Numbered from the stretch's first letter, positions 44,044 to 52,512 are shown. The stretch: 64,000 bases of DNA from an uncultured Collinsella sp. (GCA_900541015.1 UQIB01000004.1:1-64000), one strand, 5' to 3'. Made by a program: numbers and translations. The notes: a model not told the origin generated them from the letters alone.

Positions 44044-45276
44044 ATGCGCCAGTTCGATTACACCACAGTCCCAGCGGAACTCGAAGCAACTCCAATCACC
44101 AACCTCCTCCTCTCGATACGCGAGCATAAAGGCCGTCAGCTTGCTCTGAGTCAAGTCAAACCCGAGCTTCTATCGTCCCTAATGGAGGAGGCTAAGATCC
44201 AAAGCACCCGATCCTCCAACGGACTTGAAGGAATTTTTACCACCCAAAAAAGACTCAAAGCGATCATGGCGTATTCCGCCAAGCCAAGTTCCCGCGCAGA
44301 GGAAGAAATCGCTGGATACCGAGATGTGCTGTCGCTTATTCACGAGCAACACGATTCCATTCCAGTAACGCCATCTGTCATTCTGCAGTTGCATCGTGAC
44401 CTCATGGCGCACACGGCAATCTCGTATGGAGGCCATTGGAAAGATAGCGATAACGAAATCGTCTCCATTGACGATCAAGGTAATCGATTTGTGCGCTTTA
44501 GGCCCCCTTCGGCTCTAGCAACCCCGGGACTTATTAAAGAAGCCTGCCAGTCCCTCAACGATGCTTTATCTCGCCAAGTTTGCGATCCCCTCCTTATATC
44601 GCTCCGCTTTATCTTCGATTTTGTTAGCATTCATCCCTTCAACGATGGCAATGGCAGGATGAGCCGGCTCCTTACAACGCTGCTGCTCGAAAAGACTGGA
44701 TACGACGTTGCGCGTTACATCAGCATCGAACGACTTATTGAAGACAACAAAGCGCTTTACTACAACGCCCTCGCTGCAAGCTCCACTGGATGGAATGAAA
44801 ATCAAAACACCGAAGTGCCCTTTATCCGTTTCATGCTCGGAACAACCCTGGCAGCCTACCGACAGCTCGAGCAGCGTACCTTAATTGAATCAAGCACTCG
44901 TCCCATGTCGAAGCAAGCGCGCATCGCTGTTCTATTTCAACAGAGACCCGGCGTCATTAAGAAATCCGACATCCGGTCCAACTGCCCCGATATCAGCGAG
45001 GTAACCGTTAAACGAACCCTCGGTCAGCTTGTTAGTTGCAGCGCAATCGAAAAAACAGGAGCGGGTCGTTCGACGGGCTACATACTTAAAGACGTCCACG
45101 CTCTGGAATTATTCTTGCAATCTGCAATACCCGATAGCGAGCCAGCAATAAAACAAGGATCCCCAAAGGATAAACTCCTTGAACGTATGAACCGCGCCGA
45201 AGATGAAAGCAGAGACGCACTCTACGAAGACTACGATTCATTCTCAAGGGATATCAAAGCGAGATACGGAGTCTAG
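44044..45276 (+). CDS. Fic-domain protein with C-terminal winged helix
   Basis: Fic proteins transfer AMP or related groups from nucleotides to protein hydroxyls. The catalytic motif HPFNDGNGRMSR (about residues 198-209) is intact. The inhibitory helix motif (S/T)xxxE(G/N) appears as SNGLEG near residue 59, upstream of the Fic core, as in class II Fic proteins. An N-terminal Fic_N-like region precedes it, and a C-terminal helix-turn-helix (KKSDIRSNCPDISEVTVKRTLGQLV, about 315-345) suggests DNA binding. AAAGGAG is 5 bases before the ATG. It stands alone behind a 75-bp inverted repeat, which suggests autoregulation. No antitoxin gene is adjacent. Confidence 0.88.
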   Translation: MRQFDYTTVPAELEATPITNLLLSIREHKGRQLALSQVKPELLSSLMEEAKIQSTRSSNGLEGIFTTQKRLKAIMAYSAKPSSRAEEEIAGYRDVLSLIHEQHDSIPVTPSVILQLHRDLMAHTAISYGGHWKDSDNEIVSIDDQGNRFVRFRPPSALATPGLIKEACQSLNDALSRQVCDPLLISLRFIFDFVSIHPFNDGNGRMSRLLTTLLLEKTGYDVARYISIERLIEDNKALYYNALAASSTGWNENQNTEVPFIRFMLGTTLAAYRQLEQRTLIESSTRPMSKQARIAVLFQQRPGVIKKSDIRSNCPDISEVTVKRTLGQLVSCSAIEKTGAGRSTGYILKDVHALELFLQSAIPDSEPAIKQGSPKDKLLERMNRAEDESRDALYEDYDSFSRDIKARYGV

Positions 45277-45385
45277 CCATATCTCAGAATGGCCTTACCC
45301 TTGTTGCCCAAAACTATTGGCGCGTCATATTGACACGCCAATTCCTCGCCACGGCAAGGGGCAGAAGCATCGCCTGCAGCGATAG
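45277..45385. other. gap with weak hairpin between fic and deoR
   Basis: TTGGCGCGTCATATTGACACGCCAA (about 45318-45342) is a near-perfect inverted repeat between the convergent genes, without a T-run. Confidence 0.4.
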
Positions 45386-46150
45386 CTAGCAAATGATCTG
45401 CGTGTGCTCCTCGATAGCGACACGATCCTCGGCGGTAATACCTGGCTCGCACACCACGGCGTCCAAATTGTCCAGGCGGCAGAAGGTGTAGAAGTCGCGC
45501 TTGCCGATCTTGCTGGAGTCGGCGATCAGATAGCGCGAGTCTGCCTTGCTAAAGGCGAGCTGCTGGATACGGCCCTCTTCCATGTTAGACGTGGACACGT
45601 CGCCGTCCAAAATGCCGTTGGCGCCAATAAAGGCTGCGTCGATACCCAGCGCACGCAGGGTGTCCTCGGCCATGGGGCCCACAAAGGCGGCGGTGCGGCG
45701 ACGGTACATACCGCCCACGAGGCACAGATCGCAGTCTTCGCGCGCCTCGAGCAGGTTAAACACCGAAAGCGAGTTGGTCACAATGCGCAGGCGACACGCC
45801 GGCAGCATCGAGGCCATCTGCTCCACCGTAGTGCCCGTGCCTAAAAAGATGGTCGAGCCCTCCTCGATAAGCTCCACAGCACGGCGCGCAATCTGCAGCT
45901 TTTCCTCGGCATGCTTCGTGCGCTTTTCGCTGTGCGAATACTCATGGCGCAACATAGCGTGCGGACGACTCTGCGCACTACGGGCGCCGCCGTGCACACG
46001 CTCGATCTCGCCCAGGCTCGCAAGCTCCTCAAGGTCGCGGCGAATCGTCATATCCGAGACACCCAGTGCATCCGAAATCTCCTTGACCGAGACCGTGCCC
46101 TGCTCCTCGAGCAACTGACGAACCTTATCCTGTCGCTCCGCTTTAATCAC
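45386..46150 (-). CDS. DeoR-family regulator, LacR-like
   Basis: This 254-residue regulator has a DeoR winged HTH (VSVKEISDALGVSDMTIRRDLEELASLGEIERVHGGA) and a sensor domain with IFLGTGTTVEQMASML, CLVGGMYRRRTAAFVG and IADSSKIGKRDFYTF. I place the start at GTG 46150, with GAGGA 6 bases upstream; the longer reading from 46177 has no ribosome-binding site. TTCAAACAGTAAC, also present before lacA, lies about 33 bases upstream. I infer that it controls the lacABXC operon and itself, with tagatose-6-phosphate as a plausible effector, by analogy with LacR of lactic acid bacteria. Confidence 0.82.
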   Translation of the reverse strand: MIKAERQDKVRQLLEEQGTVSVKEISDALGVSDMTIRRDLEELASLGEIERVHGGARSAQSRPHAMLRHEYSHSEKRTKHAEEKLQIARRAVELIEEGSTIFLGTGTTVEQMASMLPACRLRIVTNSLSVFNLLEAREDCDLCLVGGMYRRRTAAFVGPMAEDTLRALGIDAAFIGANGILDGDVSTSNMEEGRIQQLAFSKADSRYLIADSSKIGKRDFYTFCRLDNLDAVVCEPGITAEDRVAIEEHTQIIC

Positions 46151-46182
46151 GATGAGTCCTCGCTGTTCCACGCTCACGTCAA

Positions 46183-46195
46183 TTCAAACAGTAAC
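46183..46195. promoter_or_regulatory. candidate DeoR/LacR-type box upstream of deoR
   Basis: TTCAAACAGTAAC, identical over 13 bases to the box at 26871-26883 upstream of lacA. Confidence 0.5.
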
Positions 46196-46354
46196 GAACA
46201 AATTGTAACAGACCCGTGCGCGTCAAAATGAACGCTCGTACAACTCCAATCATCACTTTTTTGAGAAAAATACCCCCTGCTTTAGTGGGGTGTAGTGATA
46301 ATCTTGCCTGTTCGCGCTACAGTTTGTCCGAAATACCTCGATGTTAGGAACCAA

Positions 46355-47407
46355 ATGATCACTTCCGAGCTTTTCGGCACCGCGCCGTGCGGTACCCCCG
46401 TTCATCGCTACACCCTCAACGGGCCCGAGATCTGCGTTCGCATTATGGACTATGGCGCCACTGTGTTGGGCATCGACGTGCCCGACATTCCCGGCAACGT
46501 GCACGATGTGGTGCTGGGCTTCGATAAGCTCGAGGATTACTTTGACAACCCCGCCTGCTTTGGCGCGACCATCGGCCCCGTGGCCAACCGCACTGCGGGC
46601 GCCACGATTACCATCGACGGCACGGACTGGCATATGCCCGCCAACGAGGGCGCCAACAACCTGCACAGCGATCTTGAGCACGGCCTGCACAAGCGCGTAT
46701 GGGATGTTGAACTCGACGAGGTCCACAATGCTGTGCTCATGACCACCTCGCTTGAGGATGGCGAGCTGGGTCTCCCCGGCAACCGCACCTTTACGGCCTT
46801 GTTTACCGTTACGCGCACCGGCGTCTTCCGCATCCAGTATGGCTGCGAGAGCGACCGCGCCACCTACGTGTCCATGACCAACCACACGTACTTTAATCTT
46901 GCCGGTCATAACGCCGGCATGGACTGTGAGCACTTCTTTGTTGCTAACGCTGCCCACTACCTGCCCATTAACGAGCAGAACATTCCCACCGGCGAAATCG
47001 CACCGGTCGAGGGCACGCCGTTTGACTTCCACAAGCTGCACCCCGTCGCTCCCGGCATGGAGGCAGACGACCCGCAGATCAAACAGGCCCGTGGCTACGA
47101 TCACTGCCTGTGCATCGATGGCTATCAGTACGGCCGCAATCTGCGCCGCGCCCTGCATGTTGAGGAGATGTGGACCGGTCGTGAGCTGGACTACTACACC
47201 ACCGCCCCGGGCGTGCAGCTCTACACCGGCAACTGGCTGGGCGACGAGCACGCAAAGGACGACGCCAACTATGGCTGGGGCGCTGGCTTTGCCCTCGAGG
47301 CCGAGATGTACCCCGACACGCCGCACCAGCCGCTGTTCCCCCAGGGCTTCGTGGGCCCGGGTCATCCCTACAGCAATGTGATCGAGTACCACTTTATGAG
47401 GCACTAA
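46355..47407 (+). CDS. aldose 1-epimerase (second GalM-type)
   Basis: This 350-residue epimerase is a paralog of the galM product: DYGATVLGIDVPD, NPACFGATIGPVANR, NNLHSDLEHGLHKRVWD, the catalytic His in MTNHTYFNLAGHN, and LYTGNWLGDEHAKDD. The ATG at 46355 has TTAGGA about 6 bases upstream. It is divergent from the DeoR regulator and probably shares its control. It would supply alpha-galactose, or another aldose anomer, from beta-galactoside cleavage. Confidence 0.88.
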   Translation: MITSELFGTAPCGTPVHRYTLNGPEICVRIMDYGATVLGIDVPDIPGNVHDVVLGFDKLEDYFDNPACFGATIGPVANRTAGATITIDGTDWHMPANEGANNLHSDLEHGLHKRVWDVELDEVHNAVLMTTSLEDGELGLPGNRTFTALFTVTRTGVFRIQYGCESDRATYVSMTNHTYFNLAGHNAGMDCEHFFVANAAHYLPINEQNIPTGEIAPVEGTPFDFHKLHPVAPGMEADDPQIKQARGYDHCLCIDGYQYGRNLRRALHVEEMWTGRELDYYTTAPGVQLYTGNWLGDEHAKDDANYGWGAGFALEAEMYPDTPHQPLFPQGFVGPGHPYSNVIEYHFMRH

Positions 47408-47433
47408 GCCTATAACGCAATATATCGCACAGC

Positions 47434-47469
47434 AACGCCCGCCGGCACCAACGCCGATGGGCGTTTTTT
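47434..47469 (+). terminator. terminator of the second epimerase gene
   Basis: AACGCCCGCCGGC pairs with GCCGATGGGCGTT, followed by TTTT, 27 bases after the stop. Confidence 0.8.
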
Positions 47470-47518
47470 CATCTTTCGGGCTCAATTTCGCTGTGACTGT
47501 ATGAGTGACATATCAAAA

Positions 47519-47662
47519 CTATGCCCATTTACTACGTTTAGCCCGGGATGCTCGACCATGCACCGGTTTTTGCTAAATTCGCGAGCCGCCTACCTGCGGT
47601 TTTGTTTTTCTCAAATTCGACATGCTCGGCGATAACCGATCAAACGTAGTAAATGGGCATAG
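47519..47662 (-). repeat. palindrome-ended repeat element, copy B
   Basis: The ends CTATGCCCATTTACTACGTTT (47519-47539) and its complement (47642-47662) are nearly perfect. The core contains CTACCTGCGGTTTTGTTTTT, the reverse complement of the core in copy A at 28188-28326. It lies between the convergent epimerase and IIB-like genes. Confidence 0.65.
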
Positions 47663-47733
47663 TTTTTGACAGGCGGCATCGCGCGCGTCCCTCGCAAGGG
47701 CAAAATGATCCGTTTTCCTCCGTCCCCAAGGGA

Positions 47734-48216
47734 TCAGTTGAACAGATTGTCGATGGGATCGGGGGCGGAACTGGGGAGATAGCGGATTTCTAGCTCTATG
47801 CCGAGTTCTTGCAGCTCTTTGAAGGCGGCGATGTCCCTATCGTCTACGGCAACGGCAGGCGTTGCAGAGCGTTTGCCCTCCCCTGCCCGCATATGGCCAA
47901 TGCTGATCTTGGTGATCGGCACACCGCCTTTAACCAGCGCGAGTGCATCCGCGGGCGACGCCACCATGATGAGAATCCATTGGCGCGGCGTTGCGGTATG
48001 AATGATGTCGATGGTCCTTTGCACCGAGAAAAACCGCGTCCACACGCCCTCGGGCGCCGCGACCCTCATAGGCGCCCACTTGCGCGAATCAGCCGCAATC
48101 TCGTCGTTGACGATTAGGACGAGGTTGGAACCCACAGCCTCGTTCCACAGCTCAACGTCTTGCCCGTAAATAAACCGATCATCGATGCGTGCGAGAAGAA
48201 TCTTGGGTTGAGCCAT
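47734..48216 (-). CDS. mannose-family PTS EIIB-like protein lacking the active-site histidine
   Basis: The 160-residue product has the fold of mannose/sorbose-type EIIB: ILLARIDDRFIYGQDVELWNE at the N-terminus, LVLIVNDEIAAD, and ITKISIGHMR. In catalytic members the phosphorylated histidine is in the sequence RxDxRxIHGQ; here it reads RIDDRFIYGQ, with Tyr in place of His. It thus probably cannot carry phosphate. It has no partner IIA, IIC or IID genes nearby. A regulatory role or decay is possible. The ATG at 48216 has only a weak GGGG upstream. Confidence 0.7.
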   Translation of the reverse strand: MAQPKILLARIDDRFIYGQDVELWNEAVGSNLVLIVNDEIAADSRKWAPMRVAAPEGVWTRFFSVQRTIDIIHTATPRQWILIMVASPADALALVKGGVPITKISIGHMRAGEGKRSATPAVAVDDRDIAAFKELQELGIELEIRYLPSSAPDPIDNLFN

Positions 48217-48373
48217 CGCTGCCCCATTCTTTTTGAGACCCGTAAGAGCAAGACATCGCGTCTCCAATATTAGTGCATTTAAAGTGAGAAAAGCCGTCAG
48301 AACCCTTGCGCGGATGTGCGATGTCCCGTATTATAGACAGCCGTTGATGCCTCAGTTGCGTCACCACATGGCC

Positions 48374-48449
48374 GCCAGCGTAGCTCAGTTGGTAGAGCAC
48401 CGCTCTCGTAAAGCGGGGGTCACCGGTTCGAGCCCGGTCGCTGGCTCCA
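48374..48449 (+). tRNA. tRNA-Thr (anticodon CGT)
   Basis: The cloverleaf is complete: acceptor GCCAGCG/CGCTGGC, D-arm GCTC-AGTTGGTA-GAGC, anticodon stem CCGCT/AGCGG with loop CTCGTAA, and T-arm ACCGG-TTCGAGC-CCGGT. CCA is encoded. The 3' half from 48405 is the insertion site of the element that extends to 63586; the gene remains intact after integration. Confidence 0.93.
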
Positions 48450-48454
48450 TTGCA
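48405..48454 (+). repeat. attachment site, tRNA side (50-bp repeat)
   Basis: This 50-bp stretch, from the anticodon loop of tRNA-Thr to five bases past the CCA end, is repeated exactly at 63537-63586. Such a repeat is the product of site-specific integration into a tRNA gene. Confidence 0.9.
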
Positions 48455-48461
48455 TTAGTGC

Positions 48462-48494
48462 AGCTCAGAAGCGTAATTGCTTCTGAGCTTTTTT
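48462..48494 (+). terminator. terminator behind the tRNA, supplied by the element
   Basis: AGCTCAGAAGC pairs with GCTTCTGAGCT, followed by TTTTTTG. It lies inside the element. The original terminator of the tRNA is presumably the one now at 63592-63616. Confidence 0.8.
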
Positions 48495-48641
48495 GTTTTC
48501 GCGTCTCTTTCCTCCTTCTCCGAGGAGTGAAAAAGGGGTGAAAAACTTTTTTAACTGTTTTCCATAAATAGTTAGCATCATCCAACGTTCACATTAGATC
48601 GAACAACAATCCTGTTACGCATAGCCTAATTCCGCTGAGTA

Positions 48642-49679
48642 TCAGAGAAGAACGTCCGGATTATATGCATCCAGCTTCGCTTCTCCAGTCGCCAGTGACT
48701 CCTCCAGCCGGTCAGCATATTCAACAATAGAGCCGTAGAATATGGGAGAAAATCCGAACTTTTCGATAAAGAGGGGTTCCGCTACGTCAATCCTCTTCTT
48801 GGCAACCGCGGCCTCATCCTTTTCATAGTACCCAGTGCCAGGAATCCGCTCGTTTGCCTGCGGCAAGCACTTAAGCTGCCTACACAAGCGCGCCGACCCC
48901 TTTGAAAGACCCATAAAGGTGATAGCACCAGAGATTACGCCACCGACGCCCACAACAACCTTGCCAGCGGCATCCCCCACCGTCTGCTTTGTTATCTTGA
49001 TACCCATGAAGCTCAAGAGCTTCTTCAGGATCGGATACCAACTGGTCTTGGTTAGCGACTGGCGAGCGACCTTTTTCGCGACCGCCTCTTGGGCGTTTTT
49101 GGCGATTACGGTTAGCATCGAGTTCGCGCTGCCTACACCCATCATCACACCGAGCAACACTGCCATTTCGTAGAGAGTCTCGTCATCAACGTCGTCACAT
49201 TCTTCAAAAAAGGTCTGCCAGCCATACAGGTATGCCAGTTTCTGCATAATCCTGAATGCGTGCACGTAGTATTACGTAATATCGGCAGGAATGGTGCCCA
49301 CCATCGCGACACCTCCGGGAAGACCCGCTGCAAAGGAAAAGGCGGTTGACTTCTTTGCCTCATAATCAATTACTTCTCTAGCAATTCTATCGATCAGGCC
49401 CACATCGATTCCGGCGGTAACGGGGGTCGTTTCCACGGCAAACTCGACGACATCTTTATGGACACCCTTCCTCCTCAGCTCCGAGCGGAGGAAATGGGGC
49501 CGATCAATTCTCACTCCCTTTAGCCGAGCAACTTTTTTCATAAAGTCAATCAAAAATCTCTGGGCCTCCGCCAACTGCTCATCGCTCTTGTCTTTTAACT
49601 CTGCAAAAGCCGAATCAACGAGAACAGCGACCCCAAGGCCCTCGCCCTCGTTTTTCTTTCCAAGCAGCCTGACGTCCAT
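48642..49679 (-). pseudogene. EcsC-like protein interrupted by an in-frame stop
   Basis: The two reading frames 49274-49679 and 48642-49265 lie in the same frame and read as one protein of about 345 codons, separated only by a TAA at 49272-49274 (…TIPADIT-stop-YYVHAFRIMQK…). FAAGLPGGVAMVGTIPADIT followed by a Tyr/His-rich helix is typical of the EcsC family, where a Gln would be expected at the stop (CAA to TAA). GGAAGG lies before the ATG at 49679. The function of the family is poorly known; members are membrane-associated. Either the gene has recently decayed, or the 207-residue second half is made from an internal GTG at 49265. Confidence 0.75.
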
Positions 49680-49691
49680 ACAGCCTTCCAA

Positions 49692-49778
49692 TCAATGCGC
49701 CGCGCGGGCTATCGCGTTCTGCGACAGGCCGGACGCACGGAGCCTGAGGGCCTCCCTGGCCCTTATCCTTCTCGCCAT
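49692..49778 (-). pseudogene. istA remnant (IS21-family transposase N-terminus)
   Basis: A 28-codon frame (MARRIRAREALRLRASGL, then SQNAIARAAH) matches the N-terminal HTH of IS21 IstA transposases and has its own ribosome-binding site (GAGG). It then stops, and the EcsC-like gene begins at once. The rest of istA is missing. Confidence 0.6.
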
Positions 49779-49828
49779 GCTGTACCTCCTTGGTCTCGGC
49801 TGCATGGACAGCCGGAACGTACCAGGGG

Positions 49829-49907
49829 GACGGTGCCGACGGGAATATCGGCGGTGCCGAACGGCAATATTCGAGATGTGAGCGGACGGTGTGTAAGCGC
49901 AATATCG
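49829..49907 (-). repeat. IS21-type left-end repeats
   Basis: Three related units of about 23 bp, each with an (A)ATATT/(A)ATATC core and GGTG(C/T), lie at about 49829-49850, 49851-49873 and 49884-49907. Multiple end repeats upstream of istA are usual in IS21 elements, in agreement with the adjoining istA remnant. Confidence 0.5.
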
Positions 49908-49975
49908 CCGGTGTCAAAGAGGACAATTACTCAAACAGGTGAAGGAGGGCATCGAGGAGGATAAGGAGATTTACG

Positions 49976-50224
49976 GTGGCAATTAAGAAGCCAACTCGCC
50001 GCGTCATGCCCGTTGGAGAGGCGAGCATGACCCTCATGGGTAATCAAGACACACGAAACAAAGGGGATTCGACAAGTCGCAAGAAAGGGGAGTGCATCAC
50101 CTTTTGGGTTACGGAAGAGCAGAAGCAAGAGATGAGCACCTACGCGGCGGAACACAACACCACGGTATCAAGGATCATCATCGAAGGCCTTGAGATACGC
50201 ATGGGTAAAGGGCAATCATTATAG
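49976..50224 (+). CDS. ribbon-helix-helix protein
   Basis: This 82-residue protein has a basic N-terminus and a C-terminal region that fits a ribbon-helix-helix: a strand (ECITFWVT), helix A (EEQKQEMSTYAAEHN), TTVSRIIIEGLEI. Such proteins repress transcription or help in plasmid partition, mobilization or antitoxin roles. The start is GTG at 49976 with AAGGAG 7 bases upstream. It converges on the ABC exporter gene, so it may regulate the cargo cluster. No toxin gene is adjacent. Confidence 0.65.
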   Translation: MAIKKPTRRVMPVGEASMTLMGNQDTRNKGDSTSRKKGECITFWVTEEQKQEMSTYAAEHNTTVSRIIIEGLEIRMGKGQSL

Positions 50225-50260
50225 CTTAGCCTTCTGCAATTGCTGCGACTCGATGCGGTC

Positions 50261-51910
50261 CTATCGATTTGCGCAACGGTGTGACGCGTTATCTAGACTG
50301 ACGATCGTTTCCGCTGCATTTGCCAGCTCATTATCATGTGAAACAATGATAATGAGCTGTTTCAATTTGTTGTTTCTGACATACGAAGCGAGTTCGGCTC
50401 GGCTTGTTTCATCCAATCCAGTTGTAGGCTCATCGAGCACCAAGACTGATGGATTACGGGAAATTGCCGACCACAAGTATACACGGCGCAGCTCACCACC
50501 CGAAAGTTCAGGACAACGTTTCTCAAGCAAGCCCTCTATGCTGGTTGTCAACGACGGTAGCTCATTCATATGCTGGTGCTTTGTAAAAAATGGGGTGTTG
50601 AAATAATCCAACAGGTCCCGAACCGTCTCATCTGGAGCGAAGCACGGTTGGGGGCAGCACGATATCGTGTCTGAACGTATGTAATCCAAATTGCATTTTT
50701 CAATCGGCATGTCGTTGTATGTTACTTTGCCTGCCGACGGATACAGCCCAAGGAGCAGGTAAAGGAGCGACGTTTTTCCTCTTCCATTTTCTCCGGTTAT
50801 GCAGTATGTTCCAGGGCCGGAGAAATCGAAGGAAAATCCGTCAAGAACCTTTCGGGGAGATCCGTCTGGAAGGGGTACCGTAAAATCCAACTTGGAAACA
50901 GAAATGCGATTTATTGTGTCAATCTTGACTAAACCTGTCTGATCTTGCTCTGGTTCCGGTCCTACCTTTCCCATGGCGCTCATCCTGTCCCACGAAGCCT
51001 TGGCATCCTGATAGGACTTGAACAGGTTCATCGTGTTTTTCAAGGTTTTAAATAGGACGGCAAAATATGCACCGACGATGGTGTATTCGCCTATCGTCAT
51101 GGTTCCATTGATGATTCGCACTCCGGATACGATGAGTATTATCGCTTGAAACACGGCAGCAAAAAGGCTGTCAATCGATGTTAGTGAGAATGAGAGCTTT
51201 CCCGAGTGCAAGACCTTTGGAAAATACTTTTCAAATCCGGTGTCAAGTGCTAGCTCGCTTTTATTGTATGAAGACGTTAACTGAATGTTGAGAATCTGAT
51301 TCAACTGCGATGCTATTACGGCATAGAAAGCGCTATCTGCCTCCTTCTTCTCGTACATGACTTTATATAGAAGCTTTCGCAATCCGGTAATAACGAAGAG
51401 ATATGCCACAAGAAGGAGGATGGAGAATAGTGCGAGGAGTGGATCAACCGACCATATGACGAGCAACACGAAAGGAATGGCGACAACAGACAGGGGAGCG
51501 CTGATAAAGTTTGTTAGAACGAAAGAAGAAACAACACCTGAGTCAGTGAAAATCCTTTGCGTCGTATAGGCTGAGTCGGTTGTTCGGTTCGTCAGAAAAT
51601 TAACTCGCTCAAAGCGCAAGACGGTTTCCCTGAGTAGGTCAAAAGAAAGCTTTGTGGATATACGGATAGATAACGTTCCTGCAAAATATGAAAATAAGGC
51701 AGAAAAGACCCCTATTGAAGCTACGAGGAGCGCAAAAAGCACAGCATCCTTCTCGCTGCGATTGGCAAGAAGGAAATCTAAGAACTTTCCGTTCACATAT
51801 GGTGCGGCATAGGAAAGGGCGATTCCAATCGTCGTGATGGCAATGAACGTGAAAGCACCCTTTGTTTTACTAAACTTCGATAAGACGTACCGAATCAAGA
51901 ATGGCCCCAA
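50261..51910 (-). CDS. ABC exporter (fused permease and ATPase) of the peptide cluster
   Basis: This 549-residue half-transporter has six membrane segments in residues 1-320 and an ATPase domain at about 330-549, with Walker A GENGRGKTSLL, ABC signature ELSGGELRRVYLW and Walker B VLVLDEPTTGLD. No N-terminal C39 peptidase is present, so leader removal, if any, must come from elsewhere. The start appears to be TTG at 51910 with no clear ribosome-binding site. It is the last gene of the cluster starting at 54670, separated from the preceding gene by about 260 bases that hold a strong hairpin. It probably exports the product or gives self-protection. Confidence 0.82.
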   Translation of the reverse strand: MGPFLIRYVLSKFSKTKGAFTFIAITTIGIALSYAAPYVNGKFLDFLLANRSEKDAVLFALLVASIGVFSALFSYFAGTLSIRISTKLSFDLLRETVLRFERVNFLTNRTTDSAYTTQRIFTDSGVVSSFVLTNFISAPLSVVAIPFVLLVIWSVDPLLALFSILLLVAYLFVITGLRKLLYKVMYEKKEADSAFYAVIASQLNQILNIQLTSSYNKSELALDTGFEKYFPKVLHSGKLSFSLTSIDSLFAAVFQAIILIVSGVRIINGTMTIGEYTIVGAYFAVLFKTLKNTMNLFKSYQDAKASWDRMSAMGKVGPEPEQDQTGLVKIDTINRISVSKLDFTVPLPDGSPRKVLDGFSFDFSGPGTYCITGENGRGKTSLLYLLLGLYPSAGKVTYNDMPIEKCNLDYIRSDTISCCPQPCFAPDETVRDLLDYFNTPFFTKHQHMNELPSLTTSIEGLLEKRCPELSGGELRRVYLWSAISRNPSVLVLDEPTTGLDETSRAELASYVRNNKLKQLIIIVSHDNELANAAETIVSLDNASHRCANR

Positions 51911-52170
51911 TCTATCAGGTATGAAATACCAACTGATGACACCTTACACCGCGGTTCGGTGGAAACGAAGCGGCGACTAATCGGCACGAGCGCTTCCATA
52001 GAGAGTCTTTGCGAGCTGGATCCTCATAGAAACGGGAATTTTATGTTCGATCAATAGGCCGCGCACGGCAGTCGGACGGCTGAAAAATAAAACAGCCGTC
52101 CGACTAAAGCTGTAAATTTTTTCATTGTTTGTTGGGCATGCGCCTGAAGTTTCATGCAATAGGAAATCCA
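51911..52170 (-). other. gap with hairpin before the exporter gene
   Basis: A perfect 13-bp stem (AGTCGGACGGCTG at 52070-52082 with its complement at 52093-52105) has an A/T-only loop. It could attenuate transcription between the biosynthesis genes and the exporter. A 67-codon frame across it is judged spurious. Confidence 0.5.
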
Positions 52171-52512
52171 TTATGACCATGGTCGAAATGTGAACACTAC
52201 GATCGTTAGCAAGGAGACGCCAAGACCGGCAAAGATTATGATGAGCGGCAGAATGAAAGCCGCCGATGCCGATAATGGGATTTGGGACGCAAAGGCAATG
52301 ATGCCCGCGAGAAGGAGACCGGCTCCCGTCAACGCTATTCCGAGTCCGACCAATCTGGCAACAAGAGGAATCTTCTCGCTTGGAATATGAGCGATATGGT
52401 AACTGTGAATCAGGCCGGGATTGCCGGTCTTTACCATTAACACCCCGACAACGAGAAAGCAGATTCCTCCTACCATGCCGCCAATGGATGATCTTAGCGC
52501 TTCAGGACTCAT
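52171..52512 (-). CDS. small three-helix membrane protein in the peptide cluster
   Basis: This 113-residue protein has three hydrophobic segments (GGICFLVVGVLMV, GLGIALTGAGLLLAGIIAF, ILPLIIIFAGLGVSLLTIVVF) and a conserved-looking connecting loop, TGNPGLIHSYHIAHIP. The loop resembles small membrane proteins of unknown function (DUF3784-like; uncertain). Its ATG overlaps the stop of the preceding 67-residue gene in ATGA, so both are translated together. In a modified-peptide cluster a protein like this could provide immunity or help export; this is inference. Confidence 0.7.
   Translation of the reverse strand: MSPEALRSSIGGMVGGICFLVVGVLMVKTGNPGLIHSYHIAHIPSEKIPLVARLVGLGIALTGAGLLLAGIIAFASQIPLSASAAFILPLIIIFAGLGVSLLTIVVFTFRPWS

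Noticed and set aside
49695..49964. 89-codon frame on the plus strand
   Set aside because: It reads through the IS21 end repeats and antisense to the istA remnant; no start signal.
51977..52180. 67-codon frame between the small membrane protein and the exporter genes
   Set aside because: It spans a strong 13-bp hairpin, has no ribosome-binding site at its start, and its product has no recognisable features; I considered it as a second precursor peptide but cannot support this.
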